DNA of 64,000 nt from Mrakia gelida. Lineage: Eukaryota > Basidiomycota > Tremellomycetes > Cystofilobasidiales > Mrakiaceae. The translations under genes and the position numbers were made by a program. Position 1 is the first letter of the stretch. Each line of letters begins with the position of its first letter. Shown here piece after piece: positions 1 to 9,814 of this stretch. The notes under the pieces are model-generated. The model worked only from the letters and a program-made list of their open reading frames with translations, was not told the DNA's origin and ran no database searches. Location of the stretch: contig BRON01000006.1 in the NCBI GenBank assembly GCA_024345305.1, positions 1 to 64,000 on the forward strand, in the 5' to 3' direction.

Positions 1-1043
1 CCGGCTCAGTCCAAAGGTAGCGTAAGAACGGCGGAAGAACGACGCGTCGCAAATGCGATCAACGCAGCGTTCGAGTCCGAGTTCTCTGGATCCTTGCTGT
101 CAACTCAGGCACAAAGCCTCTCCTGAGGCATCTGTTCTAGATGGCTCGTTCCTTCTCAGCCCGAGAGGAGTCTGAGCCGTCCAGGAGAGCCGCGTCCAGG
201 AATCGCTTTCAGTGCGAGCCTCGTTTCTTTCTGATCCGCTCTCGTTTTCTTGTGAAGGGTGGTGGCTGATTCGGAAGATCCCGTACAACATCTACGGCTC
301 CTCCGACTCGGTCATCCCTCCGCAGGAATCATCGCGGCACCTCATCAATACGCGAGAGTCAGTCACCGTCGACCCACGACGCGTCAACTTCTCCGCCCCG
401 TCTTCCTTTCCTCTCTTCTTCAACTTTTATCTTTCTCTGAGAGGTTGCTGGTCGAATCGGTTGTCCCTTCTCCGATGAAGAGTTGGCGAGAGCAGAATCA
501 ACCGACACCTCCAGCGGTTGAGCACATCGTGATTGCGTCGCGTCTTTCGTCTTTCTCGTTCGCTTCGTCTCTTGCCTCTTCCTCCTCTGCTTCCCTTTCA
601 CTCCTCTTCGCGAATCTTCCACATCAATGAAATACAAATCAAATCAGATCATAAACGAACCCGAAACCAGAATCATAGAGCGAAAGCCTATACAACGAGA
701 AACCCCAACCGTCGTCGTCGTCAAGAACCGATCCAAAACCTAAAGATCTATCTAGAGAGATCAAAATCCGTGTTCCCTTCCTAAGAGAGTTACCGTAAAG
801 ACCGAGACCGAACGAAAGAGAGTGAAGAGGAGGGAGGGAGAAACAGGAGCTCTGTCTAGCTAAGGTGGTGGATGGCCGAGAAACGGGAGCGAGAGCGAAA
901 CAAGGGGGGGGGGGGAAGGAGAAGGAGAAAGGGAAACAGATGCTACGAGAATGCGAGTCGAGTCGAGATGGATGCTTGGTGGTGGTGAGGTGGTGGTGGG
1001 TGTCGAAGGACGGGAACGACCGACGACGAAAGAAGGAAGAGGT
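1..1043. other. Left-edge non-coding stretch, probably the 3' side of the fungalysin gene
   Basis: I could not support a gene here. Short open frames on both strands are low-complexity (Ser, Arg and Pro rich), show no family resemblance and do not form a consistent exon chain. Bases 620-780 are clearly more A-rich than the rest of the window, as expected near a transcript end of the minus-strand gene whose stop lies at 1044. A 12-base G run lies at 904-915. A partial gene entering from the left cannot be excluded. Confidence 0.4.
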
Positions 1044-4000
1044 TTACTGAACGATCTTCTTGGTCTTCTTGCAGACTCCCTTGGGAAGCTCGTAGTCCTC
1101 GACTCGGATTCCTCCTCCCCAAGGGGTGGCACCTCGGAGGGCAGCCTCGGGTCCCTGTGTGAAACGAACGAGCGAGAGAGAGGGACGGGTCAGAACGAGT
1201 CGCGTCGAACGAACGAAGAGCCAGGAAAGGGAAGGAAGGGAAAAACGTACCAGTCCTCGCTCAGTGAAGGCGGTCCAGATCTCGCAAGCGTTCTCTCCCC
1301 CGGTAAGGATCTTATCGGCTTGAACGATGGCGTCTCGGGCGTCGAAGAACCTGGAGTCGAGGGGAACGAACAAGCAGGACGAACGAGAAGTCAGCTCGAC
1401 GTCGTCTTCTTCTCCTCCTCTTCTCTCCCTCCGTCGGCTTTTCGGAAACGAATAGTTGGATGCGACTACTCACGAAGGTCTGCAAGGCTGCAACTTCATT
1501 CCGTTGATGACCAGCTGAACGGCAAGGGTGTTTCCGTGCTTGGGGATGAGAGGCTTGACGAGTTCTCCGGCGACGTTGACCTCGGCGACGGAAGTGTAGT
1601 ACTCGTTGGCGATGGAGGTGTTAGTAGGAGGGAAGAGGGTAGCGGAGAATCCGTGCTTGGCGATGAGAGCTTCGGTCATGACGAAGAGGAACTCGGCCCA
1701 GACCTCACCTGAGGACGAAGAACAAGAGCGAGGGGGAGGGTGGGTCAGCGAGGGCGAGCGAACGAAGAGGAAGCCGAGAGCACCAGAGAGAGGGAAGAGA
1801 AGATGGGACGAACCAATAGCGTGAACTCCGAAGTATCCGCTCTTATCGAGAGTCTTGTAGGTGCTGGGGTTGATGGTCTCGTTGAGCGAGTAAGGGTAGT
1901 TCCTGATTCCTCCCTCTCGGTTGGCAGCCCAGGCTCCCATAGGGTAGTCGGAGTACTTGGCGGAAGGCTTCCTGATCTGGGTAGCGAGGAAGTCTGCAGG
2001 CGAACGATTGATGAGGTGAGGAAGAGGGAGAAAGAGAGAAGGTCAGCGCGAGTTCGCAAGTTCGGGACACGAAGCGCGACGAGAGACGTACCTCCCCAAC
2101 CCTCTCCCATTCCACCAGCTTCTCCCCATCCGAGGCATCCAGAGTTGGCGGGTCCACCGGTGAGTCGAGTAGAGAGACCGTGAGCGAACTCGTGGATGAC
2201 GATACCGGCTGGAAGAAACGAGGATGAGAAGGGAAGACGAAGGTCAGTGACGGTCGTTCTCGGAGAGCTCGTTCGCTCGACCCGCGAGGAGATGAAGTGA
2301 GACAAGGAGGGAAGAGAGACGCACCTTCAAGATCACCATCCCTGTAAGGGGTAGCGGTGTCCCAGACGTACTGAACAAGCAAGGTCGAAAGGAAAGCCCG
2401 TCAGCTACAACTCCCTCATTCCTCGTCTCATCGCTCTCTAGAAGGATAACTTCAGCGAAAGTTGACTCACCATCCTCATCTTCCCATGCTGGCCATCAGG
2501 AGGGGTAGCGAAGTTGGCGTTGTTGGTTCCCGATCCATCCTGCGCGTTGGCGATGACGGCGTCGTCTCCCTTTCCACCTCGACCGTAGTTGGACTGCTGG
2601 AAGTTTCCGGCGAGCTCGTCGAATCCGAGACGGTAGGTGAGGTCGTGGAACTGGTGGCGAGCGAAGGGGCGCGGGGGAGAGAGAGGAGAGGGTGGAAAAC
2701 AGGAGGAAGGGAGGAAAGGAAGTCAGTTCGCGACGAGACGACGCGAAGGCGAGAAATGAAGGGGAAACGAAGAGAAGGGAGTAAAGAAGAGAATGGGATA
2801 TGGAGACCAACTGACCATGTTGCAAGTGTAAAAGAGCTCGGTAACAGCGAGATCCACGTACTCCTTGGGTCTCAGGCCCTCCTCCGCTCCGTACTCGAAG
2901 TCGAAGTTGAGCGACGAGTTGGCGAGAGGTCGACCGTTGCTGACGTAGTTGGACTGTCCCTCCCAGTTCCTGCACGACCACCGAAACGCACCACAGAAAG
3001 GGGACGAGGGAAGAGAGTCAGCGTCGTTCGTCGCTCTCTCAAGCGAGATCGTCTCGGTCGAAGACGGGAAGAGAGACGGGAGCGAGTAACTCACTCTTGA
3101 GCAAAGACGTTGTTTCCGATGGTAGTGGTAGTGTTGACCCATCCACCCTTGGCGGTGACTCCAGGAGTAGCGGAAGTGAAAGGCTCGGGGAGACCAGGGT
3201 AGGAGTGCCATCCGTAAGGGGAGGCGATCTCGTCGAAGGGAGCGGTCAAGATGGATCGTTCTCCAGAGACGGGATCGTTGATTCCGAAAGGCCAGACGTT
3301 GTAGGTCTCGACGGAGGCTGAGTACGAGGGCGAAGATAAGAAGAGGGGAGATAAAAAGTCAGCGAGATGAGCGAGGAAGGAGATGTATGCGCGCGAGACG
3401 ACGAGAGAAAGAGAGACGAACGAGCAGGAGTCTTCCCCTTCTTAGGGCTAGGAGCGTCTCGAGCCCAGTCGACAGCTCCCACGACTTGTCCAGTCTTGAC
3501 GTCGACCGTTCCCTCGTACCAGTTATCCTTCATCTCGACCTCGAACCTCCAAACCATCTTGAGTCCCTCCTCGGCGTCCTGGATCCAACCGACGGTAGCC
3601 TTGACGGGAGAGATCGCCTCGGGAACTCCAGTGAGGACCTCGACCCTCTTCTCGGCTCCTCCAGGGAGGAGAGAGTGCTCGAACTCGGACGAGATCATGC
3701 TGAGGAACTCCTGAGGAGCGTCGTGAAGTCGCGAGGCGAGGGAGGTGTCGGGAGTGACGAGCGCGATGAAGGCGAGGAGGGCAGGAGCGGCGTGAGGAGT
3801 GGAGAGGGAATGGATGGTTTGGGTGAGAGCTGACTTGGCGATGGTGGAGAGAGGGCACATGGCTTGAGCGGTTCGGTGGAGTTCCTTGACGGTCTGGGAG
3901 ATCCTAGCGAGAGCATCGTGGTCGACGACGGGCTTCTTGGTCGAGACTTCCTCCTCGTCGTTGGCTCCGGCTCCGAAGGTGATCTGATCGTGACCGTACT

Positions 4001-5349
4001 GGATGAGGTGCTCGGAAGCCTCCTGGAACGAGAGGGACGAGAGGAGCGACCTGAACTCCTTGGAAACGGTGGTGAGGGTTTCCTGAAGGGTAGCGCAGTG
4101 AGGGGAGGAAGGCGAGGGAGCGTCGTCGGTGTTGAGGGAAGGGACAGGTCCAGCGTAGAACTAGAGGAGGAAGGGAGAAGAGAGAGATAAAGTCAGCTTC
4201 GGTGTATAGAGAAGAGGAAGGTGGCAGAAGGTAGGAGGTTGTGATGGAGAGATAAGGGAAGCTTCGAGGACCCCGAGGGAAGGTGAGGGAAGGGAACGAG
4301 AGCTAAGTAGTCTGTCTATCGTCGGCCGACCATAGAAGATCGGCCTGTCTTCCACTCTTCCTCTTGGATGTATACACCAAAGGAAAGCCTCTCGTCCCAG
4401 CTTCAAGCAGTCCTTCCACTCTCCACCTCTCTCAGAACGAAACGAGACGAGAAGGAGAACGAGGGCTGAACCGAGAGGGACTCACGGAGGATCCCGAGGA
4501 GATGACGTTCCCGTTTCCATCGATGTTGATGTTGATATCTCCATCTACGACCTCGATTCCGTTGACGAGCTGACGAGCATAGACGTGGGAGATCCGAGTG
4601 TTCTTATCCGTGTACGACTGCGAGAGGAGAGGGGGGAGGAAGAGGGGGGTTGATTGCGTCAGATGAGGAGAGGATTAAGGCACAATCGCGACCGAGGGAA
4701 GGGAGGTCGTGTGAGTCACGAAAGGAGGGAGATGGGAAGAAAGCGGTGGCGAGAGGGAGAGGGTGCATAGAGAGGGTTGAGACGAGGGAAAGGAAGGAAC
4801 TCGATCGGGAAAGGAAGGAAGGAAGGACAGAGGGAAGGACAGAGGCTCGCTTATCGGGCTCGCCAGCACGACGACTCCCTCCCTCCCTTCCTTCCATTCG
4901 CCACCCTTCCTCGATAAGTGTTCCTACGAGGTCGAGATCGAGTACATCTCGATCTTCACTCTCCTCTTCCACTCTTCTCCTAGTCGATAAGTGACTAGAG
5001 AAGAAGGAGGACGCTCTCTCGTCGCCCACACGAGACCTCCCTCGCTCCCCAACTGAACCAAACGAGAAGTCTGACTCACATCGTCTCGAACGAACCACTG
5101 AGTCCCCTTGGGCAACTCGTTCTTCATCCACTCCTTAGCAACCTCAAATCCATCTACCTTGACGACCGCATCCCTCTTGTAGGAGTGGCGAGAGGGGTGG
5201 TGGTGAGTGTGGAACTTGGCGTGAGGATGAGCAGGACCAAACGAGAGAGTCTTCCTCGAGTTGGCGTGGGAGTGAGAGTCGGAGTGGTGAGAGTGAGCGA
5301 GAACAGAGAGAGGTAGAAGGGAAGTGGCAGCGAGGAGGGGGAGGAGCAT
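1044..5349 (-). CDS. Fungalysin, secreted zinc metalloprotease (peptidase family M36)
   Basis: A secreted endopeptidase, made as a pre-pro-enzyme, that digests extracellular protein. Twelve exons (5080-5349, 4486-4617, 3422-4160, 3095-3317, 2816-2969, 2471-2650, 2325-2370, 2092-2208, 1814-1993, 1474-1708, 1251-1350, 1044-1154) join in frame to 828 aa. The first ~18 residues form a hydrophobic signal peptide starting [10 protein letters not shown], followed by a His-rich stretch. Exons 2-3 carry the FTP-type propeptide. The mature enzyme begins near the [11 protein letters not shown] motif. The zinc site is HEFAH at about residues 587-591, with the third ligand in GEGW at about 617, so catalytic residues are intact. 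The start is the in-frame ATG just before the signal peptide; an upstream in-frame ATG would bury it. M36 enzymes support protein scavenging and, in some fungi, host tissue invasion; which applies here is unknown. Confidence 0.95.
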
Positions 5350-6340
5350 CGTTTGGGGGGGATGGGAAGGGTGGGTGGGGGGTGGAGGAGAGGAGGGAGG
5401 GAGGGGAGGAGGAGCGAGGCAGAGCGAGAGAGGGCTGAGTTTCGCCGGATTCGCGCACCGGAGCTTCGAAGGGATCGAGAGCGAGGTCATTCATTTAAGT
5501 TTTTTGCCAGAGTGGTTGCCCTGAAGAGTTGGTTACGGAAAGAGGGTCAGCCGAGTGAGTGAGGAGAGGGAGCTTTGTTGCGGTTTGGTCCAAGAGGGGA
5601 GAGACAGGACGAGGGTGGGCGACGCGTCGTCTGGAGGACTCAGAGTCGAGCGTCTTTGGAATCTCTCAGCTCGTGGTACCCGGGTTAGAGTGACCCTATC
5701 ATCTTGCTAACAGCTGTCCTTCTGAGGCTGAGTGCCAGGAAGAACGGGTGCGAGTGAGCATTAACACCGCGTCGTCGCGCCTTGAGCTTCAATCTCTCCT
5801 CCTGGCCAAAGCGCTGAGGCTCGCGGAGCCACTTTGCGAGCTACAGCATCTATTGGGTAGAGAGCTCTCACCAACTGCATCCTCCATCAGGACCCATCCT
5901 CCCCGAAGCTGACGGGCTTCGGGTGCTCCTCCATCGACGCGTCGCATCGAGTTCCCTTCTCCCAGCCATACGATCCTCCGAGGATCCTTCCTTGTGAAGC
6001 CATCCGCGAGATCCACTGTGCCCATACTTTCCATGGCTACGAGCCTGCTTGAATCCCGAGCGTTCGTTCGTCTCCTCTAAAACGACGAGCTCCCACGCGC
6101 GAACCGCGTCGAGCTTTCCTCCCTCTGAGCTTCGCTCGCTCGCATGACAGCAGCTCGTCGTACACCCCTCATTCTCCACTCTGGCGTCCTCTCAGCCTGT
6201 GGATCCTTTCGTCCTCTCTCTTTCCCAACACCTCTCCCAGCAGAGCAATTCCGGGACGAACCCATGCCATCAATCAGTAGTATACCCTCCACCCCTGCCC
6301 TCCTCCCACCTCCTCTCCCCACTCAGAAACACCCAACCAT
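5350..6340. other. Intergenic region: fungalysin promoter and glutaredoxin 3' end
   Basis: About 990 bp with no supportable gene. It should hold the promoter and 5' UTR of the minus-strand protease (pyrimidine-rich on the coding strand just upstream of the ATG) and the 3' end of the glutaredoxin gene. Two copies of the CGACGCGTCG palindrome occur near 5618 and 5936. Open frames seen here are not protein-like. Confidence 0.5.
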
Positions 6341-7648
6341 CTAATCCTTCTTAGCAGCCTCCTTCTTCTGAGCCTCCTCCACCTCCGCTGGAATCTCCTC
6401 CGGGATCACCCCCTCCTTGATCAACAGCGTCTCGAGCTCTCCGGACGAGTGCATCGAGAGCAGGATGTCGCATCCTCCCACGAACTCGCCGGAGAGGTAG
6501 ATCTGGGGGATGGTGGGCCAGTCGCTGCGTTGGGCGGGTGGTGGGGTGGGCGGGCGGGCGGGGAAAGGGTGGGAGGGAGGTGTGGGATGGTAAGGGGAGG
6601 GGAGGAGGGTTGGGTTGGGAGAGGGGGAGGGAGAAGGGAAGTAGAGGAGAAGAAGAATGAGAGAAAGTCAGTTCAGAGACATTTCGAGGGGTACAACGAC
6701 GAGAATGGAAGATATAGATTGGAGTGTGTAGAAGTGTGAGGAGGGAACAAGAGAAAAGGGACGCTGGAAGGAGGTCGACGGAGGGAGGGAAGGAAGGGTC
6801 GAGCTGACCGATCAACCAAGGGCGACCTCGAATCGAGTCGCCGTTTCGAGGTCACTAAGGCCCTTCGAGCGAGCTCGTTGCCTCTGGTATGACCAGACGA
6901 GCGGTACCTACGAGCTCGTCAACCGACCTCTGAGCGAGGCAAACCCGAGCTGAGCTCGATGAGCTTCAAGCTCATGCCAAAACGGAGCTCCGATTCCTCC
7001 CTTCCCTCTCTCTCCCTATGCTCCCTCCCTCTCCACCTCCCTTCTCCCCATCTCTCACCCACCCTCATCCCCCCCCCCCCCCCCCCCCCCCCAAACCAAA
7101 TCTTTGTTCTGGGACTAACCTGTACTCCTTAATCCCCTCCCTAAGCTCAGCGTCCTGGAGGCAGTTGTAAGTCTTCATCTTCTCCTCCGGGACTCCATGC
7201 ACGCCCAAGATCTGGATCACAGCTCGCGAGAAACCACATTGGGGGGCGGCGGGAGTTCCCTTCATGAAGACTACGAGGGGGTGGGAGGATACGGCCTGGA
7301 GGGGGGGAGAAGGAGGTGAGGGAGGGGAGGTCAGCTTTCGATGTTGGGTTTGAACGAGTTGGAGAGGGGGAGAGAGAGAGAGAGAGGGCTGAAGGGTAGG
7401 GTCTGAGATACGAACCTCATCGATAAGAGCCTTGGACGTCGAGGAGAGGGATCTTGAAGCGAGGAAGGAGGAGAGGGGAGTAGAGGTGGAGGAGACGAAG
7501 GAGGAGGAGGAGAGAGCGAATCGGGGAGTCGCCTTCAGATCAAGGATCGAACAAGAAGCGTCAGTTCTTTTCGTTCCTTTTCGACGCTAGAGAGAGATGT
7601 AGGTATCTATGCACTCACAGCTGCACGGAAGAGAGATCGAGAGAACAT
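6341..7648 (-). CDS. GRX5: Mitochondrial monothiol glutaredoxin, CGFS type (Grx5)
   Basis: Monothiol glutaredoxin that hands [2Fe-2S] clusters from the scaffold to client proteins in the mitochondrial matrix. Four exons (7619-7648, 7416-7532, 7120-7295, 6341-6524) encode 168 aa. Exons 1-2 give a Ser/Arg-rich presequence of about 48 residues with no acidic residue before the segment ALIDE, fitting mitochondrial import. The core has the active site CGFS at about 69-72, the Trx-fold cis-Pro motif WPTIPQIY and the glutathione-binding segment GGCDIL. The C-terminal tail is Lys/Ala rich. The start is the first ATG of a 30-nt exon. Intron 3 (6525-7119) is unusually long at 595 nt and holds a 24-base C run. 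The gene is divergent from VMA10, with 161 bp between start codons. Confidence 0.95.
7069..7092. repeat. (C)24 homopolymer inside glutaredoxin intron 3
   Basis: An uninterrupted run of 24 C on the plus strand, thus 24 G in the GRX5 pre-mRNA, about 30 nt inside the 5' end of intron 3. Such a G tract could form a G-quadruplex near the splice donor. Its exact length in the genome is uncertain because homopolymers are error-prone. Confidence 0.85.
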
Positions 7649-7809
7649 GTTGAAGGAGTCGAGTGAGGGTTGGGAGGGGAACGACGACGACCTCCTTTCG
7701 CTGATCAGCTTTCGCGCAAGAGTCCGAGGCGAGAGGAGGAGAGCCCGACCGCTTCCAACATCCATCATCACCCCCTTCCTTTCCTCTAAATCCAACTCTA
7801 CAACACATC
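7649..7809. promoter_or_regulatory. Divergent promoter shared by GRX5 and VMA10
   Basis: Only 161 bp separate the two start codons, so both 5' UTRs and core promoters must lie here. I see no clear TATA box. The stretch is mixed purine and pyrimidine with C/T-rich sequence just before the VMA10 ATG. Shared regulation of an Fe-S trafficking gene and a V-ATPase subunit is possible but not shown. Confidence 0.6.
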
Positions 7810-8975
7810 ATGGTGAGCCGCTCCCCTTTCTCGTATATACACACGAGGAACTGACCTTTCGCTTGCTCCTCCAGGCCGCTCAACAATCCGCTGGAATCGC
7901 TACCCTTCTCGAGGTCCGCCGCCCCTTCCCCCCTTCCCCTTTCCTTCCTTCCTCGCTGACGTCTCTCGTGTTTGGGTTTCCTACAGGCTGAGAAGGAAGC
8001 ATCGAAGGTCGTTCAGGTTGCGAGACAATGTGAGTCTACTCGACGAATACAAGAGGGGAAGGGGAGGAGAAGGAGGAGAAGGGAGCAGAAGGAAGGGGAG
8101 CTCATCGCTTTCGCTCTCGTCCGTCGACGTTTCCCTTCGTTCTGACTCTTCGTTGTTTGAATCATGTGTGGGTAGACCGAACTCAGAAGCTGAAGGACGC
8201 CAGGTCCGAGGCTGCCAAGGAGATTGAGACCTACAAGGCTAAGAAGGAGGAGGAGTTCAAGGCTTATGAGAAGGAGGTACGTCCAGTCGAGTCTTGGGGT
8301 TCCAACTTCTAAGACGAGGAGGAGGAGGCAAGGGGGGTCGATAAGGAGTTGGGAGGGACGAAGAGTACGAGAGGGACGTGGGCTGGCTCTCTTCTAGCGT
8401 AGCATGCGAGGCGAGAGAATCATAGGAGCATCCTCCCTCTCTTCTGACGTCTGCGATGGATGTCGAACTCAAGCTGAGCTCGTCCTCGCTCGCACCCTTC
8501 CCTAACCTTCCCTCCCTTCTCTCACCTCACCAGACCTCCCCCAACCCACTTCCCATACCCCTAACTGACTTTTGACGATTGCATCCTACCAGCACGCCGG
8601 ATCCTCAACCTCCTCCCAATCCACCATCGACACTTCAACCGAGTTCGTGACGCTTCGATCCTCCCTCCCTCCGTTCTCGACTCGAAGAGCTGACCTTCGT
8701 TCTTCCCTCCTTCCTTCCCTTTTCTGCCACTCTACCCATTCTTCCTGCTCCTCCACCCCGCTCACTCGCCAACTCACCCTCCCTCCACCCACCCACCTCG
8801 CTCCCTCCCAACCCACCCTCGCCCCGGCTCGGCTTCGCCTCGCACCAGACAATCCCTCACCACCCTCCGCTCCTCCTTCAGCACCAACCGACCTGCGGTC
8901 GTCCAGAAACTCCTCGATCGAGTCGTCCTCGTCAAGCCTGAACTGCATAGGAACTTGACTAAGATTGAGGCTTAG
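7810..8975 (+). CDS. VMA10: V-type proton ATPase subunit G (Vma10)
   Basis: Peripheral-stalk subunit of the vacuolar proton pump; it pairs with subunit E to hold the V1 sector against V0. Six exons (7810-7812, 7875-7913, 7987-8029, 8176-8276, 8593-8642, 8849-8975) give 120 aa, the usual size for this family. The protein begins MAAQQSAGIATLLEAEKEA, the typical N-terminal helix, continues as a long charged helix rich in Lys and Glu, and ends with the RVVLVKPELHRNL motif of fungal G subunits. The first coding exon is only the ATG: GTGAGC follows it directly. Exon 5 must end at the GTTCGT donor, four bases before the apparent GTGACG, to keep phase; this choice restores the conserved C-terminal frame. 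Confidence 0.93.
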
Positions 8976-9173
8976 GCGCACCGAAGGGTGTTGAGTTTGA
9001 GGAGAGGGAGGGTTGGGAGGGTTGGGTTTGAGGAGAGCGAGGCGGAGTGGGAGAGTGGGAGAAGGTTGGGGAGTGGAGTTGGCAGGATAAATAATGAGTT
9101 CATTCGTTTATCCCTCGTTCTGTTCGGTTGAGGAGAGGTCGGGGAGGAGGGAAGGTGAGAGGGAAGACGGACG

Positions 9174-9569
9174 TCAAGTGTTGAGCTCGAGGTCGCTGTC
9201 GGCGTCTGATATGAGAGCGGCACACAGGTGCGAGAGAGCAGCGGCTGGGAAGGCGTGCTGAGTCGCGTCGGGCTTGGACAGTTGCGAGGGTGGGAAGTGA
9301 GAAGGGATGGGAGAGCTGAACGCGAGGAGGAGAGGATGGAGGGTGTCAGCGCGAGCGAGGAAGGGAGATGCAGAGAGTTGGGGAGGGTTGAGAGCGAGGA
9401 AGGAGGCCCGGTGAGAGGAGAATGGAGAGTAGTGAATCAGAGTGTGAGAGAGGAGAGGAGAGTAGAAAGAACGTGAGTGGGTTGCGTCCACTTCGACGCC
9501 AACAATTCGCGGCGACGTGAAGAGGTCTTCGAGGTCGAGGGCGGCGCTCGCTGGGTCTGCCGTCTTCAT
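9174..9569 (-). CDS. Small hypothetical protein, 131 aa
   Basis: A single open frame from ATG at 9569 to the stop at 9174. The product starts MKTADPASAALDLEDLF and ends in an acidic tail with DADSDLEL. I do not recognise a family. The reading looks more protein-like than the shadows around it (mixed aliphatic and polar residues, an Ala-rich helix near the C-terminus). A GCTGAC branch-like site followed by TTCAG lies in the middle of the frame, so an intron may be spliced out and change the protein. It lies between the convergent end of VMA10 and the 5' flank of F-box copy A. Moderate to low confidence that it is a gene. Confidence 0.35.
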   Translation of the reverse strand: MKTADPASAALDLEDLFTSPRIVGVEVDATHSRSFYSPLLSHTLIHYSPFSSHRASFLALNPPQLSASPFLARADTLHPLLLAFSSPIPSHFPPSQLSKPDATQHAFPAAALSHLCAALISDADSDLELNT

Positions 9570-9814
9570 ACCGTCATTTCCACGAATCTGCTCGAGTTAG
9601 TGATTGTTCACTGAGTATAAAGCCGAAGCGAAGTTGAGTTGGACGACGCGTCGACGTCGACGTCGCTCGCACTGAGGCTGCAAGCTTTCTTCGAGTCGAG
9701 TCAGGTCAGAGCCGTTGGGAGAATCTTGCATGCGCAGATTTCATTGGCTATATAGACCTCTCTAACATCGATCTGGTAGCAAAGAGCAAACTCGAACTTC
9801 GAATCGTCTCGTCA

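Noticed and set aside
904..915. 12-base G run near the left edge as a regulatory element
   Set aside because: Short G or C runs of 9-12 bases also occur at about 33995 and 59341; without further context they are simple homopolymers.
8647..8652. GTGACG as donor of VMA10 exon 5
   Set aside because: It leaves the next exon out of phase. GTTCGT four bases earlier (from 8643) is a donor form used many times in this window and restores the conserved C-terminus.
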